Position numbers and translations under genes: made by a program. 64,000 nt of DNA from Planctomycetota bacterium (GTDB lineage Bacteria; Planctomycetota; Phycisphaerae; Phycisphaerales; UBA1924): the NCBI GenBank assembly GCA_023432465.1, contig JAEYUO010000107.1, positions 1 through 64,000 on the forward strand, given 5' to 3'. A model generated the notes under the pieces. The model had not been told where the DNA came from. It did no database searches and saw only the letters and a list, made by a program, of their open reading frames with translations. Position 1 is the stretch's first letter. Each line of letters opens with the position of its first letter. Shown one piece after another: positions 47,439-56,092 of this stretch.

Positions 47439-47876
47439 CTATCCGATGCGTCCCGCCTGGGGCGGCATCTCACCGTGGTCCAGCTTCTCTTCGACGAGTT
47501 GCTCATCCTGCACGCGCAGCAGGCCCGCGCCCCACACCACGCTCCACGACACCGCGAAGCCCATAAGCAGCCAGACGATCCCGACGACCGCCGCGCTCCA
47601 GCTTGTTGTGAACCCGATCAGCAGCGCACCGGCAACAAGCACCGCCGTCGCCAGCCCTCCGATGACCCACGGAAGAACCGCACGCTCCTGCAACAGCACG
47701 CCCTGACCGTCGGGCATGTGCTTCTGATGCTCCAGGACCAGATCCGGCTCCGTCGCGGAGTGCGTCGGAGGCGGAACATCGATCACCGGATGAACTCGGG
47801 GCGGGACAGTTGGCAACTCGTCCACATCCTGGAATGCAAACGAGCCCGTCCCAGCGTGAATGCTGGACATGCTCAT
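47439..47876 (-). CDS. small two-helix membrane protein
   Basis: Product of 145 aa, unrecognised. A soluble Pro/Val-rich N-terminus (about 65 residues) contains VDELPTVPPRVHPVIDVPPPTHS. Two membrane helices follow (about 68-90 and 93-115), and the tail is short and acidic. The ATG has GGAG upstream. Convergent with the MscS gene. Confidence 0.65.
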   Translation of the reverse strand: MSMSSIHAGTGSFAFQDVDELPTVPPRVHPVIDVPPPTHSATEPDLVLEHQKHMPDGQGVLLQERAVLPWVIGGLATAVLVAGALLIGFTTSWSAAVVGIVWLLMGFAVSWSVVWGAGLLRVQDEQLVEEKLDHGEMPPQAGRIG

Positions 47877-47989
47877 GATGCAGACTCCTTTTCAGACTCT
47901 TACAGCCTACCACGCGGCAGAGTTCAATGCGAAGTCGCATTGAGCCCGCGCATTCTCGCGCAGTCGGAATTCTCACGCTCCGGCAGGAA

Positions 47990-49426
47990 CTACTCCGCCG
48001 GCGGCTCGGTAAAGCTCAGCCCCATGAGCCACTTTCCGCGTTCGCCCGCCCGCACGCGCACCACGCGCGCATACCGGCTCAGGGTCCTGCCATGCGGACC
48101 AGGGATCGTGAAGTGCAGGAGTTCGCCCTTGGCAAAGGGCCAATCCGCTTCAGCGCACAGTCCGCCGCGGCTGATGTCCACAACCTGCACATCAAACGGC
48201 TGCCCCTTCTTGACGCTGTATGCCCGGCTCTGCTCGACAAATCTCGCCATCGCGGGAGTGTTGCACGCAAATCGCACATATCGGCGTCGCTCATCCACGC
48301 CCGCTCCGGCGTGTCCTGATGGTCGATGCGAAGCGTTCGCGCTTCCTCCGGGCGCCCGCGGCAGCAGATCGGCGATCGATGCTGGCAGCGCGCCTTCTTC
48401 AACATCGCCGACCCGGGATGCGTCGGCCTCCAGGAGCTTGAACACCAACGCTCGCCACGCCTCAAGGACCTCAGCATCAAACTGGGTTGCAGCGCCCTCG
48501 GCCATCATCTTGAGCGCATCCCGCGGGTGCACGGGCGGTCGGCCCGGCCGACCCGCGGTGATCGTGTCGAACACATCCACCACCGCGCATACTCGCGCAA
48601 GAAACCCAACCTGCTCGCCGAACAATCCGCTCGGATACCCCTTCCCGTCAAGCCGCTCGTGGTGATCTCGCACCATCCCCAGCACACCCTGCGGCATGCC
48701 CGGGCACTCCTTGAGCTCTTCGTACCCGATAGCGGGGTGCCGCCGCAGCGCCTCCCACTCATGCGGCTCCAACCGTCCCGACTTGTGCAGCACCGTTAAC
48801 GGAATGTCTCGCATCCCAATATCGTGCAGAAGCCCGCCCTGCACCGCGGCGGCAAACAGCGACTCATCGTTCGGCTTCATCGCCCTCACCAGCAGCCCGC
48901 AGCCCACACCCACATTCACCATGTGAGTCGTCGTGTAGAAGTCGTGCGCGGACATCGCGAGCAGGAAGCCGAACTGCCCCTCATCCTTCTCCACCCACGT
49001 CCGAAACACCCGGCAGATATCGGTCACCGCGTCGATCGGCTCTGCCTGGCCCGGCAGCATCATGACACCCTCGATCACCTTCGAGCATCCATCGCGAACG
49101 ATCGCGGACCGTTCACACTGGACCCGCTCCCTGTCCGCGAACACGCGGTCGAGATGCCTGGCAAGCACCCGCCTGAACGCGGCATGCTGTTGCGCCGGCA
49201 CGTACAGATGGTTGATCCGCTGACCCTTCAGCCGCTGCAACTCTTCGAGCGTGATCTCCAGCCCGGCGGCTCGATACAGCGCTGGCTGCGGCTGGCCTTC
49301 GTGTCGCAGCCACAGATCCATATCGAGAACCTGCGGATCAAGGAGATCAATGTGAACCGGCAGGAGCCGCTGCGCCTGCGGCGGCGCTTCGGACGGCTCG
49401 GCGATTTCTTCACCCGCGACGGACAT
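47990..49426 (-). CDS. HD-GYP phosphodiesterase with C-terminal PilZ domain
   Basis: Cyclic-di-GMP signalling protein. From the ATG at 49426 (478 aa, GGAGG upstream) a regulatory region of about 120 residues is followed by the HD-GYP domain. LLHDIGMRDIP carries the HD pair and HHERLDGKGYPSG carries the HHExxDGxGYP motif, so the enzyme looks active. After a linker the PilZ domain shows RRRYVRF (RxxxR) and VVDISRGGLCAE (DxSxxG), the c-di-GMP binding residues. It may thus degrade and also sense c-di-GMP. No response-regulator receiver domain is present. Divergent from prpD. Confidence 0.92.
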   Translation of the reverse strand: MSVAGEEIAEPSEAPPQAQRLLPVHIDLLDPQVLDMDLWLRHEGQPQPALYRAAGLEITLEELQRLKGQRINHLYVPAQQHAAFRRVLARHLDRVFADRERVQCERSAIVRDGCSKVIEGVMMLPGQAEPIDAVTDICRVFRTWVEKDEGQFGFLLAMSAHDFYTTTHMVNVGVGCGLLVRAMKPNDESLFAAAVQGGLLHDIGMRDIPLTVLHKSGRLEPHEWEALRRHPAIGYEELKECPGMPQGVLGMVRDHHERLDGKGYPSGLFGEQVGFLARVCAVVDVFDTITAGRPGRPPVHPRDALKMMAEGAATQFDAEVLEAWRALVFKLLEADASRVGDVEEGALPASIADLLPRAPGGSANASHRPSGHAGAGVDERRRYVRFACNTPAMARFVEQSRAYSVKKGQPFDVQVVDISRGGLCAEADWPFAKGELLHFTIPGPHGRTLSRYARVVRVRAGERGKWLMGLSFTEPPAE

Positions 49427-49681
49427 GCGACAGGCCTCCGTGACCTCAAGAGATTTCGGTCGGGTTTGCCCGCATCTGAGCCAATTGCCGAAGGATCGGC
49501 TCCGAAGAGGCCGCAAACCGTTGCATGCAAAGAACTTATCGACGACTCCTTGGGCCGATAAACCCCTGCGTGCCGAGCATCACGTCGCAGAGACCGAACA
49601 ACTGCCCGGGACCTCCACCCTACGCTTGCTCCCCCGTCCGCCACGCGGACATTCACCCAGCTTCACGCCGCGGAGATCCCC

Positions 49682-51376
49682 ATGTCGAGTTCTGCCTCCG
49701 GTTCACGCATCACCCTTCCCGCCGACACCAACCAGGCCCTTGGCCTTGCCCAGTACGCACTGGACTTCATCTGGAACAAGCCCGGCAATGGCGGATGCGA
49801 AGCCGATGCGGCCGTCCTGGGCAAAACGGAAATGTTCTACGCCGACGCGTGCCTCTGCGGCGTCTCCGCCCTCGCTCTCGGCACCAACGCCCCCAACCTC
49901 CTCCGCACCGAGGCTCTCGCGTACCGAGCGCCCGTTGCGGGCATCGGCACCATGGGCCCCGCCGGCGCGGCCAAACGCACCGGCGCAACCGTTTTCGGCT
50001 CGGATGTCGAGTGCATGCCCGAGAAGGCCATCGCCGCGAATGCCGCGGCCGTTCGCGAGTGGGATTCCAACGGCACCAACTTCGGCTACTCCGAGGAACG
50101 CCCGCACCACCGCGCGGGCGAGTTCGGTCACAACGACTTCTACGCCGTCCCCATCGCCGCCGCCCAGATGATGGGCATGGACGGCAAGTTCGCCCTCAAG
50201 GGCATGGTCCTGCTCGATGAGATCCGAGGCCGCCTCGCCGAGGTCTTCAGCCTCAAGAGCTACAAGATCGATCACGTCGTCCACGGCGCCATCGCCTCTG
50301 CCGCCACCTTCGGCGCAATGCTCAAGGCCACCCCCGAGCAGATCGAAAGCGCCATCGGCATGGTCGTCGCCCACTACATCCCCTTCCGCGCCATCCGCGC
50401 TGGCAAGCAGCTTTCCGACTCCAAGGGCGCATCCGCCGCCATCAGCACCGAGGCCGCGATCCTCAGCGTGCGCCGCTCCATGGCCGGCTTCCTCGGCCCC
50501 CGCGACATCTTCCGCAACCCCGAGGCGATCTTCCGCCTCTTCGAAGGCCCCGGCCAGCTCTTCAAGAAGACCCACAGCGCGGGCACCGGCATCCCCGACA
50601 CCAAGGGCGACAGCAAGTCCTACGCCTCGCCGTTTGATCTTGTCCTCTCCCGCGCAGGCTCGGACTTCGCCGTCATGGGCATGCACTTCAAGCTCGGCCT
50701 GTACGAGCACCAGTCCGCCGGCGCGCTCCAGGGCCTCATCGATCTCGTCAACAAGTTCCCCAGGCTCCTCGAAGACCAGTCCGGCGACTGCATCGGCAAG
50801 ATCGTCGTCAAGGCCTACGAGCCCGCCTTCGGCATCATCGGCGACCCCGCCAAGCGCGACCCCCGCACGCGGCAGTCCGCCGATCACTCCATGCTCTACC
50901 TCGTCTGCACCATGCTGCGCAAGATGCTTGAGATCCGTGCCGCCAAGCCGAGCGCAACCAGGCTCGACTGGACCGATGTCATGCTCCTCCCGCACGACTT
51001 CGGCCCGGGCGCGATCGATGACCCCCTCACCCGAGCCCTCATGGACAAGATGTCCTTCGAGTGGGGCGGTGCGGACTACGACCGCAGGTACCCCGACGGC
51101 ATCCCCACCTCCATGGTCATCACCGACGACCAGGGCCAGGTCTGCGACTCCGGACTCGTGATGTACCCCGGCGGCCACGCCCGCAACACCACCGCGGACC
51201 TCAAAGCCATCCTCGCCCACAAGTTCGAGAGCCTCGCCAACCTGTCCCTTCCCATGGCGGACAAGAAGGCCGCGGCCTCGCTCATCGGGCGCTTCACCAA
51301 CATCGGTAAGAAGTCCTCCGCCGAGCTTGCCCAGATTCACAACTTCGAGCTGAAGGTCAAAGGCAAGTTCGACTGA
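49682..51376 (+). CDS. prpD: MmgE/PrpD family 2-methylcitrate dehydratase
   Basis: Probable dehydration of 2-methylcitrate to methylaconitate in propionyl-CoA oxidation. The 564-aa protein, longer than the usual 450-490, has the family blocks GAAKRTGATVFGSDVECM and RPHHRAGEFGHNDFY. It also has SYKIDHVVHGAIASAATFGAML, SDSKGASAAISTEAAIL and a C-terminal SMVITDDQGQ. Named by family and by the two other methylcitrate-cycle genes at 56.1 and 62.3 kb; MmgE/PrpD proteins can have other substrates. The ATG has GGAG upstream; TACGCT at 49621-49626 may be its -10. Confidence 0.85.
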   Translation: MSSSASGSRITLPADTNQALGLAQYALDFIWNKPGNGGCEADAAVLGKTEMFYADACLCGVSALALGTNAPNLLRTEALAYRAPVAGIGTMGPAGAAKRTGATVFGSDVECMPEKAIAANAAAVREWDSNGTNFGYSEERPHHRAGEFGHNDFYAVPIAAAQMMGMDGKFALKGMVLLDEIRGRLAEVFSLKSYKIDHVVHGAIASAATFGAMLKATPEQIESAIGMVVAHYIPFRAIRAGKQLSDSKGASAAISTEAAILSVRRSMAGFLGPRDIFRNPEAIFRLFEGPGQLFKKTHSAGTGIPDTKGDSKSYASPFDLVLSRAGSDFAVMGMHFKLGLYEHQSAGALQGLIDLVNKFPRLLEDQSGDCIGKIVVKAYEPAFGIIGDPAKRDPRTRQSADHSMLYLVCTMLRKMLEIRAAKPSATRLDWTDVMLLPHDFGPGAIDDPLTRALMDKMSFEWGGADYDRRYPDGIPTSMVITDDQGQVCDSGLVMYPGGHARNTTADLKAILAHKFESLANLSLPMADKKAAASLIGRFTNIGKKSSAELAQIHNFELKVKGKFD

Positions 51377-51414
51377 ACACTCCCCTCATTCAGTTGATTT
51401 GCTCGGATATTCTC

Positions 51415-51443
51415 TTGAACCAGCCACCTGTTTAGGGTATAAC
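51415..51443 (+). promoter_or_regulatory. sigma-70-like promoter of the haloperoxidase-like gene
   Basis: TTGAAC (51415-51420), a 17-nt spacer and TATAAC (51438-51443) lie about 65 bp before the ATG at 51508. This is one of the closest matches to consensus in the window. Confidence 0.7.
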
Positions 51444-51507
51444 CGCGACGTCCGGCATCTCTCGCGCCGGTGTTTTCATCCCGGTTTCTCTCTCCCGGAG
51501 GCCCAAC

Positions 51508-52803
51508 ATGCGTTGGTTCAATGGTCTCGTAACGGCCGCGGCGGTCGCCACAGCCGCGGGCGCTGCATCCGCAGACGTCGTCACCCAGTGGAATCAGATC
51601 GCCCTCGACACCATCGTCGCGGTCCCGACACCGCCCCCGCGTGCATCCCGCGCGCTGGCGATGGTCCACTCCGCCGTCTACGACGCGGTGAACTCGATCG
51701 ACGGCACACACTTCGGCCTGTTCGGCAACTTCAGCGCTGACCCGAGCGCCTCCCGCGAAGCTGCCGCGATCTGCGCTGCTCACGATGTGCTTGTCTCCCT
51801 CTACCCCACTCGCGCCGCCCAGCTCAACTCGGCTCGCGATCTGAGCCTCGCCGCGCTCCCTGATAACCCCTCGAAGATCGCCGGCGTCTCCGCCGGAGAG
51901 TCCGTCGCCAGCGCGGTGCTCGCCGCCCGCTCGGTCGATGGCTCGGGCAACACCGTCATGTACACGCCCAATCCGGCCGCGGGACACTGGCGGATCGGTC
52001 CCGACAACCCAGCCGCCCCCCTTCTCCCGCATTGGGGTTCTGTGCAGCCCTTTGCGATGAACTCCGGTTCCCAGTTCCGGCCGGCCGCGCCCCCGGCGCT
52101 GACCAGCCCGGAGTACGCCGCATCCGTCAATCAGGTCAAAGAGATCGGCGCGCTCAACAGCGGCACCCGCACCGCGGACCAGACCAGCATCGCCCGCGCA
52201 TGGGCGTTCGGTGCGGGGACCGTCACGCCCCCGGGTGCGTGGAACCAGATCGCCCAGGATCTCTCGGGCGGGCAGTCCATCTCCGAGAACGCCCGCATGT
52301 TCGCCATGCTCAACGTGGCCATGGCCGATGCCGGCATCGCGTCCTGGGATGCCAAGTACCACTACGACCTCTGGCGTCCGATTCACGCGATTCGGGAAGC
52401 AGGCATCGACGGGAACGATGGAACGGTCGAAGATCCGAACTGGCTTCCACTCCTGACTCCGTCCCCCCCGTTCCCCACGTATACCTCCGGCCACTCCACG
52501 TTCTCGCGGGCCGCGGCGGATGTCCTCGCGTTCTTCCTCGGGACCGACTCCATCAATGTCGTTCTCGATGGCGACTTCGGCGAGATGCGACTGCTCACGA
52601 GCCTCGATGCGGCCGCGAACGAGGCCGGGCTCTCCCGCATCTATGGCGGCATTCACTTCGACTTTGATAACGTCGCCGGACAGTGGACGGGCGCCAACAT
52701 CGCCGACTGGGTCGCGAGCAACTACTTCCTCCCCGTCCCGGCACCCAGCACGCTCGCCCTGCTCGGACTCGGTGCGCTGATGACTGCCCGCCGGCGTCGC
52801 TGA
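51508..52803 (+). CDS. vanadium-dependent haloperoxidase-like exported protein with PEP-CTERM-like tail
   Basis: Protein of 431 aa in the vanadium haloperoxidase / PAP2 acid phosphatase superfamily. A signal peptide (about 1-22) is followed by a helical domain with the vanadate/phosphate-binding motifs YHYDLWRPIHAIR (Lys/Arg), PPFPTYTSGHSTFSRAAAD (Ser-Gly-His) and RIYGGIHFDFDN (Arg, His). These are the expected oxyanion ligands. The tail is VPAPSTLALLGLGALMTARRRR-like. It could oxidise halides with hydrogen peroxide, or act as a phosphatase; sequence alone does not decide. The start has GGAGG and an excellent promoter. Ends at a terminator. Confidence 0.86.
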   Translation: MRWFNGLVTAAAVATAAGAASADVVTQWNQIALDTIVAVPTPPPRASRALAMVHSAVYDAVNSIDGTHFGLFGNFSADPSASREAAAICAAHDVLVSLYPTRAAQLNSARDLSLAALPDNPSKIAGVSAGESVASAVLAARSVDGSGNTVMYTPNPAAGHWRIGPDNPAAPLLPHWGSVQPFAMNSGSQFRPAAPPALTSPEYAASVNQVKEIGALNSGTRTADQTSIARAWAFGAGTVTPPGAWNQIAQDLSGGQSISENARMFAMLNVAMADAGIASWDAKYHYDLWRPIHAIREAGIDGNDGTVEDPNWLPLLTPSPPFPTYTSGHSTFSRAAADVLAFFLGTDSINVVLDGDFGEMRLLTSLDAAANEAGLSRIYGGIHFDFDNVAGQWTGANIADWVASNYFLPVPAPSTLALLGLGALMTARRRR

Positions 52804-52843
52804 TCGCGGAAACGGCTGGCCACATCCTCACCTCGACACCTCG

Positions 52844-52876
52844 GGGCTCTGCGCCAGGAAGCGCGGAGCCCTTTTT
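52844..52876 (+). terminator. Rho-independent terminator after the haloperoxidase-like gene
   Basis: An 11-bp stem with one T-G pair (52844-52854 with 52861-52871) is followed by TTTTT. Confidence 0.85.
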
Positions 52877-52885
52877 GCCGCGCGG

Positions 52886-52891
52886 TAGAAT
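52886..52891 (+). promoter_or_regulatory. -10-like TANNNT box of the sirtuin gene
   Basis: TAGAAT ends 7 nt before the ATG at 52899. It lies just past a terminator and no Shine-Dalgarno sequence is present, a strong case for a leaderless transcript. Confidence 0.55.
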
Positions 52892-52898
52892 CGGCATC

Positions 52899-53690
52899 AT
52901 GTCCGATCCGCTCGCCGCCATCTCAAACGCGCTCAACACCGCGCGCCGCGTCGCCGTCCTGACCGGCGCGGGCATCTCCGCGGAGTCCGGCCTCCGCACC
53001 TTCCGCGGCGCGGGCACGCCCGATCTCCCGCCCGACATGCAGTCGCTCTGGAAGGAGTTCGATCCTCAAACGCTCGCCACACCCGAGGCCTTCGCCGCCA
53101 ACCCCGAGATGGTCACACGCTGGTACGACTGGCGGCGCATGGGCTGCCTCGCCGCCGAGCCCAACCCCGGCCACCTCGCGCTCGTTGAGCTCGAACACAT
53201 CCTCGAATCCCGCGGCGGTTCACTCACCCTGCTGACCCAGAACGTCGATCGCCTGCACCAGCGTGCCGGCAGCCTGAACGTTGTGGAACTTCACGGGACG
53301 ATCATGATCTGGCGCTGTACGCGCTGCGGGAGCGAGATCGAGCCGCCGCCCGAGCCCATGCGGGGCTTTCCACCTCACGCCGCGTGCTGTGCGGGGCATC
53401 GTGGCGCCCTGCTCAGGCCGAGCGTCGTCTGGTTCGGCGAAGCCCTGCCAGCCGGAGCCATTCGCAAGGCTCTGCACGCCGCGGACACCTGTGATGTGTT
53501 CCTGTCGATCGGCACCAGCAGCGTGGTCTATCCCGCCGCGGGCTTCATCGAGCATGCCTCTGCCAACGGTGCGAAGACCATCGAGATCAATCCCGAAGTC
53601 ACTCCCCTCTCGCGCCGCGTGGACTGGTCTCTCCGCGCCAGAAGCGGTGACGCATTGCCGGAACTCGTTCGACGGTTGTCCGCCAAATAG
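52899..53690 (+). CDS. cobB: NAD-dependent protein deacylase (sirtuin)
   Basis: Removes acyl groups from protein lysines using NAD. The 263-aa protein has the NAD-binding LTGAGISAESGLRTFRG, TQNVDRLH (Gln114, Asn115, Asp117) and catalytic His132 in ELHG. SVVWFGEALP and IGTSSVVYPAAG follow. Tyr76 and Arg79 (YDWR) form the YxxR motif of class III sirtuins, which prefer succinyl or malonyl groups. The zinc site is Cys140 and Cys143 plus Cys164 with His167 (CCAGH) in place of a fourth Cys. It lies between methylcitrate-cycle genes; in enterobacteria CobB activates acyl-CoA synthetases, including the propionate enzyme, but no such synthetase is here. Confidence 0.93.
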   Translation: MSDPLAAISNALNTARRVAVLTGAGISAESGLRTFRGAGTPDLPPDMQSLWKEFDPQTLATPEAFAANPEMVTRWYDWRRMGCLAAEPNPGHLALVELEHILESRGGSLTLLTQNVDRLHQRAGSLNVVELHGTIMIWRCTRCGSEIEPPPEPMRGFPPHAACCAGHRGALLRPSVVWFGEALPAGAIRKALHAADTCDVFLSIGTSSVVYPAAGFIEHASANGAKTIEINPEVTPLSRRVDWSLRARSGDALPELVRRLSAK

Positions 53691-53704
53691 CCGCATCCGC
53701 GGCT
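53689..53704. terminator. weak hairpin between convergent genes
   Basis: AGCCGC/GCGGCT with an ATCC loop directly overlaps the sirtuin stop codon. No T run is present. Confidence 0.3.
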
Positions 53705-53707
53705 GGA

Positions 53708-54505
53708 TCAGTTCCCGTCGATCATCCTTCCAAGCCCGCCGAGAATCGAGCCCTCCCCCTTCGCGCTCCCCCCTTGCGACGGCGCGGATGCGACAATGCG
53801 ATCCGCCAGACGCGAGAACGGCAGCGTTTGCAGCCAGACACGACCCGGGCCGGTCAGCCTGGCGAAGAACAACCCCTCACCGCCGAAGAGTGCGTTCTTG
53901 AACCCACCCGTGAACTGGATGTTGTAGTCCACCGACTTCTCAAACGCGACGATGCACCCCGTATCCACACGCAGCGACTCACCGTGCTTGAGGTCCTTGG
54001 GAATGATCGTCCCGCCCGCGTGACAGATCGCCAGTCCCTTCCCCGAGGGCGCACGCAGACGCTGCAGGATGAACCCCTCCCCGCCGAACAACCCCGCCCC
54101 GATCCGCTTCGTGAAAGCGATGTCGATCTCCACCCCACGTGCAGCACACAGGAACGAGTCCTTCTGGCACAGCACCTCACCGCCAAACTCGCCCAGTTCC
54201 ATCGGCAGCACGTGCCCCGGGTATGGCGCGGCGAAGGCCACATCTCGCCGCACACCCGACTGATTCGCAAAGTACGTGATGAAGAACGAGTCCCCGGTCA
54301 GCGCACGCTTCCCCGCCTCAAACAGCTTGCCGAACACCCCTCCCCCATCCCGCTTCATCGAGAGCTGCGTGCCCATCTCGATCCCGTCCTCCATGAACAT
54401 CATCGCGCCGGCCTCCGCGGCCACCGCCTCGCCCGGATCGAGCGTCACAATCACAGCCTGAAGATCATCCCCCACGATCTGATAATCGATGATGTCTGCG
54501 GACAT
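53708..54505 (-). CDS. AIM24 / TIGR00266-family beta-helix protein
   Basis: Protein of 265 aa. It begins DYQIVGDDLQAVIVTLDPGEAV and contains AEAGAMMFMEDGIEM and ALTGDSFFITYF. Repeated Gly-rich turns follow (GAGLFGGEGF, GGFKNALFGGEGLFFARLTGPGRVWLQT), characteristic of this family of triple-stranded beta-barrels. The biochemical role is not established; the yeast relative is mitochondrial. The ATG at 54505 has GGAG upstream. Convergent with the sirtuin gene. Confidence 0.9.
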   Translation of the reverse strand: MSADIIDYQIVGDDLQAVIVTLDPGEAVAAEAGAMMFMEDGIEMGTQLSMKRDGGGVFGKLFEAGKRALTGDSFFITYFANQSGVRRDVAFAAPYPGHVLPMELGEFGGEVLCQKDSFLCAARGVEIDIAFTKRIGAGLFGGEGFILQRLRAPSGKGLAICHAGGTIIPKDLKHGESLRVDTGCIVAFEKSVDYNIQFTGGFKNALFGGEGLFFARLTGPGRVWLQTLPFSRLADRIVASAPSQGGSAKGEGSILGGLGRMIDGN

Positions 54506-54584
54506 GCTGCAAGCTCCCGTGGCGCCGCCCCCCCCTTTCGCTCTCATTCTTTGGAGAACCCGCGGCGGGTTTCATGCGGCGCGA

Positions 54585-55967
54585 TCATTCCCTGGCAACC
54601 CCCGGAAACACCACCGGGCTTCGGAACCCATCCTTGTCATACGCACGAACCCCGAAGAACACATCGTCCTTCCCGATCGGCAACCGTGCCTCCGTGAAGT
54701 TGCCGACGTTCTGCGCGTGCTGCCAGACCGGACTGGTCGTCTCGCGCCATACCACCTCGTACCCCGCGATGTCAGGCTCGGGCGATGGAGCCCACCGAAG
54801 CAACGTGTCATTCCCAAGCTCGGCCGTGATGATCCGAACCTCCGTCGGGGCGCTCGGCGCGCTCGCCAAGTGCACAATCGCCGCGACATTCAGCTTGACC
54901 ACGTTCCCCAGATACTCCTCATCCACGAACTCCGGCAGATCTCCATACGGCTTCCCGTCCTTCTCGGTGATGCCCACGTGCTGACGGTCATACACCTCAT
55001 CCACCTCCGTCAGCCGCACCGCCGCGAAGCCCGCCTCATTGAACGCGACATGGTCCCCTCCGCGCATGAACCGGTCCTGCCGAAAGATCAGCGTGGGCTT
55101 GACCGGCAGGTCATGCCACACCGCGACATCCGACACCAACCTCGCGAGCTGCCGACTCGGCGAATCTCCCTCCGCCGCCGTAGCGCGCAGGCGTGCATAC
55201 TCCGCCGCGCCAGCCGTTCGCGGCAATGCCTCCGAGAACACCCGAATCCTGTCACGCGTCTCGCGACTCTTCCCCTCCGCATCGGGCGAACTCGACGGAT
55301 CGCCGACGATGTCGTTGTTCAACACGCCCCCGATCATGTACGGCTTGGCCGTCGCGACGTTCTCCGCGTGATACTTCGCACCGATCAACCCCTCTTCCTC
55401 CCCCGCCGTGCACAGGAACACCACCGTCTGCTCGAGTGCGCCCCGCGACGCCAAGACCCGCGCACACTCCATCACCACCGCCACCCCCGACGCGTCGTCA
55501 TTCGCGCCCGGCGCATCCCCCTTCGCATCCATCGCCTCCGCGTTGCGGCTGTCATAGTGCGCCACCACGTAGTACGCGCGGCGCACCGCGCCCTCTTCCA
55601 CCGGCATCGTCCCCGGCAGCACCGCCACCACGTTCACCACCTTTGCCCCCTCCGGCAGCCGCGCCGATGGCGGCGCATCAAACTCCTCAAGCTCCACCCG
55701 CATCCCATTCCCCGGCGCGCCCGCCTTCGCATACTCCTCCAGCGTCGCCTTGATCCACCTGCGCGCAGCGCCGATCCCCCGCTCCTCCGACTCCGTTTCC
55801 GACAGTGTGTGCCGCGTGCCGAACGATGCCAGCTTCTCCACGATCGCCTTGGCGTTCTGAGGGTTCACCTGCGCGGCCGCGCCCTGCGCTGCCGCGGGCG
55901 GCGGCCCCTCGGGCGGATACGCGCAGATCGAAACGATCCCGAACACCAGTGCAATCGGCCAGAACAT
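54585..55967 (-). CDS. secreted M28-family metallopeptidase with fibronectin III-like end
   Basis: Zinc aminopeptidase-type enzyme outside the cytoplasm. From the ATG at 55967 (460 aa, AGGA upstream) a signal peptide (about 1-28) leads to the peptidase domain. Metal ligands and catalytic residues are in VVAHYDSR (His), GANDDASG (Asp), CTAGEEEGLIG (Glu-Glu), NNDIVGD (Asp) and GGDHVAFNEAG (His). The last 90 residues (from APSAPTEVRII) look like a fibronectin type III module. The longer open frame upstream overlaps the divergent prpB and is not real. Probably degrades peptides. Confidence 0.9.
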   Translation of the reverse strand: MFWPIALVFGIVSICAYPPEGPPPAAAQGAAAQVNPQNAKAIVEKLASFGTRHTLSETESEERGIGAARRWIKATLEEYAKAGAPGNGMRVELEEFDAPPSARLPEGAKVVNVVAVLPGTMPVEEGAVRRAYYVVAHYDSRNAEAMDAKGDAPGANDDASGVAVVMECARVLASRGALEQTVVFLCTAGEEEGLIGAKYHAENVATAKPYMIGGVLNNDIVGDPSSSPDAEGKSRETRDRIRVFSEALPRTAGAAEYARLRATAAEGDSPSRQLARLVSDVAVWHDLPVKPTLIFRQDRFMRGGDHVAFNEAGFAAVRLTEVDEVYDRQHVGITEKDGKPYGDLPEFVDEEYLGNVVKLNVAAIVHLASAPSAPTEVRIITAELGNDTLLRWAPSPEPDIAGYEVVWRETTSPVWQHAQNVGNFTEARLPIGKDDVFFGVRAYDKDGFRSPVVFPGVARE

Positions 55968-56080
55968 GCAGGAGCATCCTGTGGGAGCGACGGGCAAAGG
56001 ACGAATCGCGACACGGAGTGTAACAGCGGAACACCCGCCGGATGCACGCCCGAGCTGCCCCCAAAGCACATGCCCGCGAC

Positions 56081-56086
56081 TACGCT
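56081..56086 (+). promoter_or_regulatory. -10-like TANNNT box of prpB
   Basis: TACGCT ends 6 nt before the ATG at 56093, and no Shine-Dalgarno sequence is present. Confidence 0.45.
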
Positions 56087-56092
56087 CTACGC

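Noticed and set aside
49703..51340. 545-codon minus-strand frame opposite prpD
   Set aside because: A Gly/Ala/Asp/Val-rich shadow of a well-supported gene; no motif, SD or plausible start.
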